DNA of 64,000 bases, taken from Hemerocallis citrina (taxonomy: Eukaryota > Streptophyta > Magnoliopsida > Asparagales > Asphodelaceae). The notes under the pieces are model-generated. The model saw only the letters and a program-made list of their open reading frames with translations. It did no database searches and was not told the origin of the DNA. Both the position numbers and the translations under genes were made by a program. This document shows positions 47,180 through 58,425 of the stretch, one piece after another. The stretch spans positions 200,503,173 to 200,567,172 of the forward strand of contig CM030366.1 of NCBI GenBank assembly GCA_017893485.1, given 5' to 3'. Within the stretch, counting starts at the first letter, position 1; each line of letters starts with the position of its first letter.

Positions 47180-48380
47180 TTACCGAAATGACTCGCATTT
47201 GAACGTATTTACCAAACTAACCCACTTTTGAAACTATTTACCAAATTAACCTACTCGCTATCTCATGTAGGGAGTCTAGTTCAAATGAACTCGCTATCTC
47301 AGATAGCAAGTGTAGTTGAACTCATTTTTCAGAGAAATTTTGAACATGCAATTTCTACCTGAAATGTATATAACTATACTCATTATTTCAGATAGTGAAT
47401 CTATTTCAACCGACCTCGCTAGTTGTACTCATTTTTTGGAGAATTTTTGAAATGCAATTTCTACTTGAAATGTATACAACTACACTCGCTAACTAAGATA
47501 ACGAGTCTAATTCTAATGACCTCGCTATCTCAAATTGTGAGTATAGTTGTACTCAATTTTTAGATAAATTTTAAATATACAATTTCTACCTGAAATGTAT
47601 AGATCTACACTCGCTGTTTGGGAGTTCATTTGAACTAGACTCATTATCTCAATTAGCAAATGTAAGAGCATCTGTAGTCGTTATCTATATATCGATAATA
47701 TCGATATATAGCTTAAAAAGTAGCTGCAGTCGTTTGCTATATATCGATATTATCGATAAATCGCTACAGTCGATTGCTATATATGAGAGACGAAATAGCT
47801 TTATCGATAAGTCAGCGACGGTGGTCGAAGAGCCGTCCCAGACGCGCAAAATACTGTTCTAGGCGTCGGACGGCACTCGATATGCCGTCCGTTTCAAAAA
47901 TTCCGTAATCACCCTTCATTAAACTAAAGATAATTAGGATTATTAGCTACTATTAAGTATATATAGTATAGATATGTAATTATTTAGCTATTAAGTATAG
48001 CTATTAAGTGATGTTGACAGGTGGTAAGTGTCGGACGGCACTTCATGTGCCGTCCTAGACATGTGGTAAGTGTCGGACGGCACTTCATGTGCCGTCCTAG
48101 ACATGGGTTGACATTGATTGCTATAATATAGCTTTCGACGAGTGCAGCGAATTCCAAATTTCTATTTCTATATATCGATATATGGATAATTTAAACTTTA
48201 ACGACTACAGATGCTCTAATTGTATACATTTCAGGTTTCAAATTTTTACTGAAAAAATGAGTACAACTACACTCTAGCGAGTTCATTTGAACTAGACTCA
48301 TTATCTCAGTTAGCGAGTATATTTGTATATATTTCATGTTCAAAATTTCTCTAAAAAATGAGTACAACTACACTCGCTAT
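47180..48380. repeat. Diverged CTCGCTATCT repeat region interrupted by a MITE
   Basis: Several copies of ACTCGCTATCTCAGATAGCGAGT-like palindromic words (core CTATCTCAGATAG) alternate with GTTGTACTCATTTTT and CTGAAATGTATA blocks at about 47235, 47300, 47370, 47490, 47560 and 48250-48375. No gene is present. Confidence 0.65.
47666..48216. mobile_element. PIF/Harbinger-type MITE with repeated hairpins, 551 bp
   Basis: Inverted ends GAGCATCTGTAGTCGTTA and TAACGACTACAGATGCTC, flanked by TAA on both sides (47663-47665, 48217-48219). The interior has three near-perfect hairpins GGACGGCAC...GTGCCGTCC (47868-47890, 48033-48055, 48075-48097), the last two in a 42-bp tandem repeat. Confidence 0.85.
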
Positions 48381-48396
48381 CTCTGAAAAAAAAGGA

Positions 48397-48640
48397 ACGG
48401 ACGCAGGTAGGTCTTGCGTCCGTGCTGTTTTTTATTTTTTATTTTTTTATTTCTTCAGACGCCAAATGATCTTGCGTCTGTTTTTTTCAGAATTTTTTTT
48501 TGAACGGACGCAAGAACATCTTGCGTCCGATACTTTTTTTCTCCTTTTTAATTGTTTAAATTGCTCATACGCAAGATCATCTTGCATCCGAGAATTTTTT
48601 TTTTTATCATACCAAGATTATCTTCCGATTTTTATATTTG
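48397..48640. repeat. Palindrome array, unit 1
   Basis: Five imperfect hairpins on the word ACGCAAGA/TCTTGCGT, about 55-60 bp apart. The third (GGACGCAAGAACATCTTGCG then TCC) is the most complete. Confidence 0.8.
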
Positions 48641-48719
48641 AGGAATTCTAATATCGTCTCTCTAATGTAGACGAGTATTGTTCCGTTTTTTCCAAATTTT
48701 GGAAATATAGGGAACGACT

Positions 48720-49200
48720 ACAACAGCAACCCCTGCACACACAAAATTAAAAAATAGAATGAGAATTTGGTTAATGAGATGAAATTAGAATCGTCGCATC
48801 GCATGTAGAGGCTCTCGATTCGATGGATTGGGGTTCGACACTGAATTTGGATTTTGATTTGCTTTGAGATTCGTGTTTTCGAGGACGATGGAGGCTTTGC
48901 CAATGGAATGGAAGCGATGGTTTAAGAAAATGGTTTTAGGGATTTGGAGTTAGCAACTTAAAAACCTCAGGGGAGAGAGAACGAGAAATTTGAGCTCTCT
49001 AGTTTGGGGAATAGAGGCAGCAAACTGATGTGAATAGGAGAGAGAAAGAGAGAGAAATGATTAAATAAATACAGGAGTTTTTTTTTTTGGGGGGGGGGGG
49101 GGGAGATGTCTTTTGGGAGCTTAGATCTGGACCATTGATTTTCTTACTATTGAAGGTGAGCCATTTGATAGCTTTTCTTTGTGTTTTATTATATAGATGC
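48720..49200 (-). other. Gene-like block in unit 1 (CT-rich leader, possible intron acceptor)
   Basis: On the minus strand a CTCTCTTTCTCTCTC leader is followed by a short open stretch (AKPPSSSKTRISKQIKIQIQ, no ATG, TTG only) and by a TTTTTTAATTTTGTGTGTGCAG acceptor-like tract. It resembles a captured 5' end of a plant gene. No product is recognised. Confidence 0.35.
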
Positions 49201-49332
49201 ATATTATGAGTATTTTCCCCAAAAATTCGCTACACTCGTTAACTATTTATTCATTTTTTTACCTTCTGCGCTACAGTAAAAATGCATAAATAGCATTCGA
49301 TATAACAATATGCATTTTATGAGTGATGTTTC

Positions 49333-50017
49333 TGTTAGGAATTATGGCATCAAATACACATAGGCACGTGGTACTTGAAGTTGGAGAAAAAGAGGAGGAA
49401 CAAAGAAGCAAGAGAAGACAAGCAGCAAGTAGAAGACGAGAAGTCTGGAAGGTTGCGGTCGACTGGCTAGGGGTGTGCTCGACCGATCCAGTCGACTGAG
49501 AGTTCTTTGAGTGTAGGAGTCCAACAGAGGAGGGGACAATCGACCGGTTTGGGAGATGCGGTCGACCGGTCAGCCCTCGGGTGTGGATCCGCACGATGCG
49601 GTCGACCGGCTTGGGGTGCGGTTGACCGACACCGACGCTGATTGTTCTTTTGGGCTTACAGGAGAAAGGCCCAATTTGCTAGATTTGTGTATATCTTTTA
49701 GGATTTGCTTGGGGCTATATATATGGCCGTAAACTCTAGGGTTTAGTTAGTATTGATCATTATTCAACTTCAAGAGAGATTGTGCCGAGTGTTTCAAAGG
49801 TGGGAGAGAGAGATTGAGAGTTGTAATCTTTCTTGTAATCTTTATATTTCTTTGGAAATAAGAAGTATTGGTTATCTCTGTATATTGGTTATGTTCTTGT
49901 AAGATCCATACATTGTGGTGGCTTGTTCTTGGTTCATCTATTTCTTGAAAGTTTCTATTGCTTGTGGTGCACTTCCACTATTAGCACTACAAGTTGTGGG
50001 AGTAGATTTCTCCGACA
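49333..50017 (+). repeat. TR-GAG 5' LTR (685 bp)
   Basis: Contains an array of GGTCGACCGG-like motifs (49456-49630) followed by the TATA string GGGCTATATATATGG (about 49710). This puts the palindromes in U3. Confidence 0.88.
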
Positions 50018-50019
50018 AG

Positions 50020-50031
50020 TGGTATCAGAGC
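50020..50031 (+). promoter_or_regulatory. TR-GAG primer-binding site (initiator tRNA-Met)
   Basis: TGGTATCAGAGC two bases after the 5' LTR. Confidence 0.9.
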
Positions 50032-50043
50032 AGTTGGTTCGAG

Positions 50044-50866
50044 ATGGCCGATAACAAGATGAAATCGAGAGATTCGATGGGAGTGACTTCGGGATGTGGA
50101 AGATTCAGATGATAGTGTATCTTCGTCAGAAAGATCTTGATGGTCCGTTGTTTGATGAGAACCCGGTTGGTGCAGACAAGGATGCGAAGGTCTTGGCAGA
50201 GTGGAATCGTTTGATCAGAAGGCGCTGGGGTAGATTCAGTTGGGGCTGAGTAGGAAGGCATTATTTCATATCTCGAAGGCAAAAACCACAAAGAAGGCTA
50301 TGGAGATTCTCACGGATATGTATGAGAAACCGTTGACATCTAATCAAATTCTTCATATGAAGAAATTGGTTAATATGAAGTTGAAGGAAGGGGATTCAGT
50401 AGTAGAGCATGTGAACAATTACTATATGGTTTACAACCAGATGGAAGCTGCAGGTTTGAAGTTTTCAGAGAGGGGGCAGTTATTATTACTTCTATCTACT
50501 TTACCCAATAGTTATGGTACGGTGGAACAGACTATTACAGGTATTATGACATATTCGACGACTCTACAGGATATGATGAGTAGCATTCTCAACGAGGATG
50601 TGAGAAGGGTGAGAAACGGGGAATATCCATCATCATCTTCTAGAGATTCCGTCATGTACGTTGAGAAGAGACATGGGAGATCTAAGAGCAGTCAAAAAAG
50701 AAAATATCAGAGTAGCTCATCTGAGAGTGGGTCTGATGACAGCGATGGGGGACATGGGCCTGAGTACTGGTATTGTCACAAGAAGGGTCACATGATGCGC
50801 AGTTGCAAGGCTTATATGAAGAAGAAGCAAGAGAAACCGAAGAGAGATACTCCAAAGGAAGCTTAA
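50044..50866 (+). pseudogene. TR-GAG gag remnant
   Basis: The ATG at 50044 (MADNKMKSRD) runs out of frame within about ten codons. The second frame holds DGSDFGMWKIQMIVYLRQKD, typical of copia gag. A third frame includes a TAG at 50231 and the long open part to 50866 (MYEKPLTSNQILHMKKLVNM, AEQ-like helices, Ser/Arg-rich region). Its zinc knuckle reads YWYCHKKGHMMRSC, so the first Cys of CCHC is Tyr. Confidence 0.82.
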
Positions 50867-50908
50867 GTAGGGCTTGTTGAGAATCAATGCTTATCAGCTC
50901 GGGAGGAG

Positions 50909-51600
50909 TTGGGCATTCAAGATTGGTGTATTGATTCGGGAGCTTCTTTTCATTGCACTCCGAGGAGAGAGATATTTGATGACTATGAGGAGGGTTCTTT
51001 CGGAGATGTGATCGTGGGGAATGGTCACTGGTGTCCTATACGTGGGGTTGGTACTGTTCGCGTGAATACCATTGATGATCAAAGTGTTGTCTTGCGGGAG
51101 ACAGGGCAAGTTCCAGACTTGAAAGAAAATCTTATCTCGATGGAAGGCTAGACAAGAAGGGGTTGTCTACTATAGTTGGTAGTGGGGAGTGGTGCATAGT
51201 TGCAGGTTCAAGGGTGGTTGCAAAAGGGAAGCATGAGGGAACGTTGTATTTGCTTAAAGACGTGAGGGGCATTTCTCCTGTAGTTGACTCTCAGCCGGAA
51301 TCGAGTAGTAAGTTGTGTGGGGTGCAACTGAGTTCTTTCAGTTTTGGAGGGGAGGTTACTAATTTAGTGGGAGCTGCTGGCCATGGAAGTGATCCTAGTG
51401 GGCAAGACGTTGCTGCGATGAGGGTACTTTGCGAATTAGAAGTTGAAGCTTCAAGTCGCTCTTGTGAGGTAGAGAGCACTGATATCGATACACGGGGTGA
51501 TATCGATGAGAGTAACCGAATTGAGACTATAGGGGTTGAACAGTCTGCGAAGTTTGTGGAGGTGTCGTCCACGGAGGTTTCTAGTGCGGAGGGTGTATGA
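50909..51600 (+). pseudogene. TR-GAG protease and trailing segment
   Basis: GIQDWCIDSGASFHCTPRRE holds the copia protease DSGAS motif, and LKENLIS is the usual end of that domain. A stop at about 51150 separates it from a frame (51163-51600) with WCIVAGSRVVAKGKHEGTLY, the start of the GAG-pre-integrase region, after which integrase would be expected but a Ser/Glu-rich tail ending at 51600 follows instead. 51601-51898 has no coding sequence. Confidence 0.8.
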
Positions 51601-51898
51601 AAGGCTTTGAACCATGTCTAGTATTGATGGAGATCTTGCGAGGTGGGGAGTTTCATAACACGAAATCCGACATGGGAGGTTGTTTCTCTGGTATTCATGC
51701 TCTATGCGATTGGTGTAGCACATCCTTCATGAGGCGATGAGGGGTGGTTGGTGCACTCCACGTGGTGGAGTGGCAGAGGTGCTCTTCATGGGAGTGGGGA
51801 GTACTTGAGTCTTCCATGAAAGTGGGAGATGGCAGAGATAATGCGAGGAAAGATTGCAATAACTTTGAAGCGTTGTGTATTTGGTCCAAGTGAGAGAT

Positions 51899-52565
51899 TG
51901 TTAGGAATTGTGGCCTCAAATACACGTAGGCATGGGGTACTTGAAGTTGGAGAAGAAGAGGAGGAGACAAAGAAGCAAGAGAAGACAAGCAGCAAGTAGA
52001 AGAAGAGAAGTCTAGAGGGTTGCGGTCGACCGGCTAAGGGTGCGGTCGACTGACCCAGTCGACTGGGAGTTCTTTGAGTGTAGGAGTTCAGCAGAGGAGG
52101 GGACAGTCGATCGGTCTGGGAGATGCGATCGACCGGTCAGCCCTCGGGTCTGGATCCGCACAATGCGGTCGTCCGACACCGACGTTGATTGTTCTTTTGG
52201 GCTTACGGGAGAAAGGCCCAATTTGCTAGATTTGTGTATATCTTTTAGGATTTGCTTAGGGGCTATATATATGGACGTAAACTCTAGGGTTTAGTTAGTG
52301 CTGATCATTAATCAACTTCAAGAGAGATTGTGCCGAGTGTTTCAAAGGTCAGAGAGAGAGATTGAGAGTTGTAATCTTTCTTGTAATCTTTATATTTCTT
52401 TGGGAATAAAAAGTATTGGTTATCTCTGCATATTGGTTGTGTTCTTGTGAGATTCATACATTGTGGTGGCTTGTTCTTGGTTCATATATTTTTTGGCAGT
52501 TTCTATTACTTGTGGTGCACTTCCGCTATTAGCACTACGAGTTGTGGGAGTAGATTTCTTCGACA
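51899..52565 (+). repeat. TR-GAG 3' LTR (667 bp)
   Basis: Aligns with the 5' LTR, differing by eye at a few percent, and carries a similar but shortened GTCGAC array (52021-52170). The purine stretch GAGAGAT precedes it. Confidence 0.88.
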
Positions 52566-52989
52566 GTTTCGTCTGAATTATTTAATTAATTTTAAATAAT
52601 CGGACGAAACATCATGTTTCATTCGAAGAAAAAAAAATCAAATCTTAACCTCTTAATTAGGAGTTAATTAGTTTAATTAGTATTTTAATTAGAATTTAAG
52701 TTAAATAATTAGTTAATTAATTAAGTTTAGTAAATTAATAACTTAATAAAACCTTAATTAAAAAAATACCCACTGGGACGAAACATCATGTTTCGTCTCA
52801 TGTGGGGCCCACGTGACTTTTTTTTTAAATCACTTCAAAAAAATCCAAAAATTTTCCAAAAAAAAAGGACAAACAAAACATGTTTCGGCTGTTTAATTTT
52901 TTTTTCTATTTTATGCATTTTATACCTGTTGACAACTGCAGCAAACGATCGAAAAGCTACTTAATAATATGTATATTATACCTTAGACA

Positions 52990-53685
52990 ACTGTGGATGC
53001 TCTTAGAACATCTGTAGTCGTCAAGACTCAAAATTTCCAAATTTGGGGAATAGAAATAGGAATTTTGAGTTGGGCGTGTAGTCGTCAAAAACTCAAAATT
53101 TGGTCAAACGGTGGATCTAACAAATTCAAACCAATCTCAACCGTTAATTAAAAAAATTTTGAGTTCAACACATTCACCAAAAAAAAAAAAAAAAATGTAC
53201 GCAACGTACACATAACTATTCCTATAAGCCCTTTCCATCTCTACCCTTGATCAAAAAAATCAAACCAATCTCAAATATAGAATATATGCATAAACAATTC
53301 TACAGGCCTATTCCATATGAAAAAAATTATTTTTTTGGGAAAAAAAGGAACGGACGCAAGAAGGTCTTGTGTCCGTGCTGTTTTTTATTTTTTATTTTTT
53401 TATTTCTTCATACGCCAAATGATCTTGCGTCTGTTTTTTTCAGAATTTTTTTTTGAACGGACGCAAGAACATCTTGCGTCAAATACTTTTTTTCTCCTTT
53501 TTAATTGTTTAATTGCTCATACGCAAGATCATCTTGCATCCGAGAATTTTTTTTTATCAGACACAAGATTATCTTCCGATTTGTATATTTGAGGAATTTC
53601 TATATCGTCTCTCTAATATAGACGAGTATTGTTCCCTTTTTTCCAAATTTTGGAAATATAGGGAACGACTACAACAGCATCACCT
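52990..53685. mobile_element. MITE-like element of the tandem unit (~690 bp)
   Basis: Begins GAACATCTGTAGTCGTC and ends GGGAACGACTACAACAGC, an imperfect inverted pair, with AAATTTCCAAATTTGG/CCAAATTTTGGAAAT inside both ends. The palindrome array at 53351-53579 is in its interior. No duplication is clear. Confidence 0.6.
53351..53579. repeat. Palindrome array, unit 2
   Basis: Five hairpins (53351-53375, 53411-53432, 53459-53480, 53521-53542, 53560-53579) built on ACGCAAGA and TCTTGCGT with AT-rich centres. The stems get weaker toward the right. Confidence 0.8.
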
Positions 53686-54030
53686 GCACACACAAAATTA
53701 AAAAATAGAATGAGAATTCGGTTAATGAGATGAAATTAGAATCGTCGCATCACATGTAAAGGCTCTTGATTAGGTGGATTGGGGTTCAACTCTGAATTTG
53801 GATTTGGATTTGCTTTGAGGTTCGTGTTTGCGAGGACGATGGAGACTTCGCCAATGGAATGGAAGCGATGGTTTAAGAAAATGGTTTTAGAGATTTGGAG
53901 TTAGCAACTTAAAAACTATAGGGGAGAGAGAAAGAGAATTTTGAGCTATCTAGTTTGGGGAATAAAGGAAGCAAACTGATGTGAATAGGAGAAAGAAAGA
54001 GAGAGAAATAATTAAATAAATAAAGGAGTT
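53686..54030 (-). other. Gene-like block in unit 2
   Basis: Copy of 48720-49060 with small differences. The short open stretch of unit 1 is not kept intact, so coding is doubtful. Confidence 0.3.
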
Positions 54031-54037
54031 TTTTTTT

Positions 54038-54068
<31 letters not shown>

Positions 54069-54074
54069 GGGGGG
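54031..54074. repeat. Poly-T/poly-G homopolymer pair
   Basis: About 17 T followed by 27 G; the homologous site in unit 1 (49079-49103) has about 10 T and 15 G. Confidence 0.85.
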
Positions 54075-55390
54075 ATGTCTTTTGGGGGCTTAGATCTGGA
54101 CCATTGATTTCCTTACTATTGAAGGTGAGCCATTTGATAGCTTTTCTTTGTGTTTTATTATATATATGCATATTATGGATATTTTCCCTAAAAATTCGCT
54201 GCACTCGTTAACTATTTATTCATTTTTTACCTTTTGTGCTACAGTAAAAATGCATAAATAGCATTCGATATGACAATATGCTTTTTATGCGTGATGTTCC
54301 GTCTGAATTATTTAATTAATTTTAAATAATCGGATGAAACATCAAATCATAACCTCTTAATTAGTTTTTCTTCGGTTTCATCCGAAGAAAAAAAAATTCA
54401 AATCATAACCTCTTAATTAGCAGTTAATTAGTTTAATTAGAATTTAAGTTAAATAATTAGTTAATTAATTAAGTTTAGTAAATTAATAACTTAATAAAAC
54501 CTTAATTAAGAAAATACCCACTGGGACGAAACATCATGTTTCGTCTCATGTGGGGCCCACGTGACTTTTTTTTAAACACTTCAAAAAAAATCCAAAAAAA
54601 TTCCACAAAAAAAAAGACAAACAAAACATTTTTCTATTTTATGCATTTTATACTTTTGACGACTGCAGCAAACGATCGAAAAGCTACTTAATAATATGCA
54701 TATTATACCTTAGACGACTGTGGATACTCTTAGAACATCTGTAGTCGTCAAGACTCAAAATTTCCAAATTTGGGGAATAGAAATAGGAATTTTGAGTTGG
54801 CGTGTAGTCATCAAAAACTCAAAATTTGGTCGAACGGTGGATCTAACAAATTCAAACCAATCTCGACCGTTAATTTAAAAAAAAATTTGAGTTCAACACA
54901 TTCACCAAAAAAAAAATGTACGCAACGTACACATAACAATTCCTATAAGCCCTTTCCATCTCAACCCTTGATCAAAAAAATCAAACCAATCTCAAATATA
55001 GAATATATGCATAAACAATTCTATAGGCCTATTCCATTGGAAAAAAATTATTTTTTTGGGAAAAAAAGGACCGTGCTGTTTTTTATTTTTTATTTTTTTA
55101 TTTCTTCAGACGCCAAATGATCTTGCGTCGGCTTTTTCAGAATTTTTTTTTGAACGGACGCAAGAAGATCTTGCGTCCGATACTTTTTTTTCTCCTTTTT
55201 AATTGTTTAAATTGCTCATACGCAAGATCATCTTGCACCCGACAATAAATTTTTTATCAGACGCAAGATGATCTTCCGATTTGTATATTTGGAGAATTCT
55301 TATATCGTCTCTCTAATATATACGAGTATTGTTCCCTTTTTTTCCAAAATTTGGAAATATAGGGAACGACTACAACAGCTCGTTCCCTAT

Positions 55391-57300
55391 ATTTTCCAAT
55401 TGGAAATATAGGGAACATCTACAGTTGCTCTTAGGGCATCTATTGTCGTTGAGACTCAAAATTTTCAAATATGTCATTTGAAAATAGAAATTTTGACGTT
55501 CTCGTTGTAGTTGTTCAACTCAAAATTGGAGATTTTAGTTTTAAAATAGGGTCGGACGGTATATAAAATCTCGGCCCGTTGAAAGTTTTGTTTTTTTTAA
55601 TTTAAAAATTGACGGACTTTGGATTAGTTCCCATCTGAGATTTTTTTTTTTAATGGACAATAGTTGAAATCATGTCAGAGAATTTTTAAAAAATTTAAAA
55701 TCTTAATTATATCTTAATTATATGTTAACTCTTAATTAATTGTCAATTAGCCCCTAATATGTACCCATAATATTTTTTATATGCTAATTCTATACACACA
55801 CAAATTTACATTTGGGAAGGATGGTATCGGATGGGATATATATATTATGCATACATGTTAGAATTTAAATGAGATTTAGTTAAGAATAAATTATATATAT
55901 ATCTTATACTAATATGAGATAGAGTCTACCATCTCTCTCCTTTCTTTATTTTGAAATAGAAAATGAGCGAAAAAGTAGGGATTTATATTAAACTAACACG
56001 TACACTACGCACAATTTTATCAAAAAATAAAAACAAAATAAAAACCATAATCCCTCAAACATAGTCTCTTCCCCTCCCACTTTCTCAATCTCACAAAAAA
56101 TCTCACGTCTCTTTCCAAACTCATCTCCATCCCCTAACTTAGAATTAGATTTTTAAGTAAACACAATTCATAAAATTATTTTATATGATTTTCTTAGTCT
56201 ATTATCTTTACCCTAACTTGTGATATAATGCATGGTTTATAATGTGTAACCTATTTACTGAATATTAATGATGTTATAATATATATGTTAACATAAATTA
56301 GTTGAATTTGCTACATCTTTTTATTGCATGCATATTTTAGCATTATTAATATTCAACTGGATAACATTATAGTTTGACAGTGATTCTCTAAAACATATGC
56401 TTATATGAGGATGATAATAAAGATTTCAGTTATTACGGTAGGGATGATATTCATAAGTTTTTCCTAACTCTCTCACATTTTTTTGAGTTCTATATAATTT
56501 GATGAGTCTCTCAAAACTATTTTAGGTTGTACAATTTGTACAGGGTAACACTAGCTAAAATTTACTTAACATTTAAATTAAGATTAAATTAAGGTTTAAT
56601 TAAAAAACTTCAATCTCCTAGAAAAACACCTACGGCAGGATGGAGTGAGAATTAGATTAGATACCCTTCAAGTTTATATTATAGTACTCTAAATAACTTA
56701 AAGTATTAGTACAAATGAAGTTATCCCCTACATGTAGATGTGCATTCTTACGTTATTTCTTCGTTCTCACTTCCTTGTGTATCAATCTTTTCTAATAATT
56801 GTCTGCAACTATGAAAAATTATGAAACGTTCCGATAATCCTAATACAATGTTGGTGAAATGAACTAAATAATCCATGTCTTATATATAACCTTAAGTATA
56901 ATTCTAACCTTCATTTCCAAATTGTGACAAAACCTAGTGGACTAAAGTTCAATGGTAAATTTCTTAGATGTAGTAATGTAGTTGAAAATGCGAGTATACA
57001 TTTTCTTTTTATAACCATTTTAATTTCTTTTCAATTTTGTTGAGTTGGCATCTGCAAGCAAAGATATAAACTAGCCAACTTAAGATCCAACCAATTCACA
57101 TTACAATAAATCCAACCAATTCACATCAACAGATATGCTCTTTATAAGTTAGGGACTAGCACTGAAAATCCAACCAATTTACAGTACACATAAATCCAGC
57201 ACATTCAATTCGAACGATAGTTAATTTTTAAAAAAAGGCAAACCAACAATAACTAAAGTTAGGATTTCATACATTAATTAGAGGGGGGTCAGAGTAATTT
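55391..57300. other. AT-rich intergenic DNA, no gene recognised
   Basis: No frame with a recognisable product. Some TTAATTA-rich stretches and a CCAACCAATTCACAT duplication (about 57088 and 57110) are present. Confidence 0.6.
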
Positions 57301-57344
57301 GGATATGGCGAGATTTAGTGAAGGTCCGAGGTTGAAGTCAGGAA

Positions 57345-57690
57345 GGAGCTTTGGATGCGTAGTATGAGACGGTGGCGTCGAGTGAGAAGTGACGCGGCGG
57401 TGAGGAGCTTCGGGGGCAGGGTTCGAGGGCGGAGATATTTGATGGCAATCTGGGTTTTAATTTGGGGGATTTGGCTAGGGTTTGGGGAGAAACTCGAGCG
57501 TTGGATTTGGGGCGTCGAACGAAATCTGATGTCGAAGCCTCCCTTCGATCTCGTGGTGGAGGAGGAGCGTTGGTGGCAGGGTTCGAGGGCGGAGAGATTT
57601 GGAGGAGGTTAGGGTTTCAATTTGGGCTACTTTTTTCAGATCAAACAATGAAGGAGAGAATGGGAAGGAATGAAGAGGGGTGATGGTGAG
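57345..57690 (+). other. GC-richer block with short ORFs, unassigned
   Basis: Two overlapping short frames (57355-57612, 57462-57683) in a Gly/Arg/Trp-rich composition. An internal duplication GGCAGGGTTCGAGGGCGGAG occurs at 57413 and 57574. No domain or splice context supports a gene; it may be a gene-derived fragment. Confidence 0.3.
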
Positions 57691-57818
57691 ATTCCCATAT
57701 TACCCTCACTCACATACACTAAAACTGCTGATTTGGGCAGAGTTAATCTGGACCGTCGGTCCAGATCACCAACTCACGATAAGGAGCTCAGCTCACCATC
57801 TCATAATAGACTAACTCT

Positions 57819-57842
<24 letters not shown>

Positions 57843-57851
<9 letters not shown>

Positions 57852-58277
57852 TTAAAAGGATATTAAAGTAATTCTTGAAAGATATTAAGATGAAAGAGGA
57901 TAGAATGGGAATTAATAAGTATGAATAGTGTTTGGAAGGCTTGGTCCAAAGCCTTCAAATTTGAAGGCTTTGGAACCTCCTCCTTCAAATGAAGGATGCA
58001 ATGAAGACTAGTTGGAGCCTCTCGAGCCTTCAAAATGGAGAAACGAAGGCTCGTTGGAGATTCAGCGGGCCTTCATTTCTCCATTTTTACGGCCCGGGAG
58101 GCTCCAACCGGCCTTCATTGCCTCCTTCAAATGAAGGAGGGGGTATCAAACCCTTCAAATTTGAAGGGTTTGGTGTTAATCTTCAAAACACTATTCAACA
58201 ATTTTAATGCACATTGTACCCTCTTGCATTTTAACATCATTTCGAAAATTACTTTCATATCCTTTTAATAAAAATGT
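57843..58277. mobile_element. Foldback MITE with CTTCAAA palindromes, 435 bp
   Basis: Ends ACATTTTTATTAAAAGGATA and its complement. The interior has AGCCTTCAAATTTGAAGGCT, CTCCTTCAAATGAAGGA and ACCCTTCAAATTTGAAGGGT. No clear duplication is seen because the left flank is an AC/AT microsatellite. Confidence 0.75.
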
Positions 58278-58425
58278 ATATATACATATTAAATGAATGT
58301 ATCTTATAAAATATTAATCCAATATTTATTATTTTGATACCATTGAAAATATCTCGATGATACCTTCAAGATGAGACCAATTTTGAATATTTTTTATCGA
58401 ATGAAATAATAATTGATACAATATT

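Larger units (their letters stand above)
49333..52565 (+). mobile_element. Copia TR-GAG element (GAG and protease only)
   Basis: LTRs 49333-50017 and 51899-52565 begin TGTTAGGAATT and end CCGACA or TCGACA. A tRNA-Met PBS follows the first. The interior codes only broken gag and protease-like sequence; there is no integrase, RT or RNase H. Target duplication GTTTC is perfect (49328-49332, 52566-52570). The tandem unit 2 keeps the empty site near 54296-54303. Confidence 0.9.
48386..55390. repeat. ~1.72-kb tandem array of MITE-derived units (2 units plus a partial third)
   Basis: The marker GGAACGGACGCA is at 48394 and 53347, and the third unit starts near 55061 with a short deletion. Unit 1 is about 1.71 kb once the 3.24-kb TR-GAG insertion (with its duplication) is removed; unit 2 is about 1.72 kb. 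Each unit runs: palindrome array, CCAAATTTTGGAAATATAGG, gene-like block, T/G homopolymer, GACGAAACATCATGTTTCGTC block, and the 3' and 5' ends of TAGTCGTC-type elements. Confidence 0.85.

Noticed and set aside
53351..53579. CRISPR-like look of regularly spaced palindromes
   Set aside because: Plant DNA, repeats are imperfect, spacers are low-complexity T-rich and no cas genes exist.
57355..57683. Short Gly/Arg/Trp-rich ORFs as a gene
   Set aside because: Overlapping frames, internal duplication and no splice or domain support; kept only as an unassigned block.
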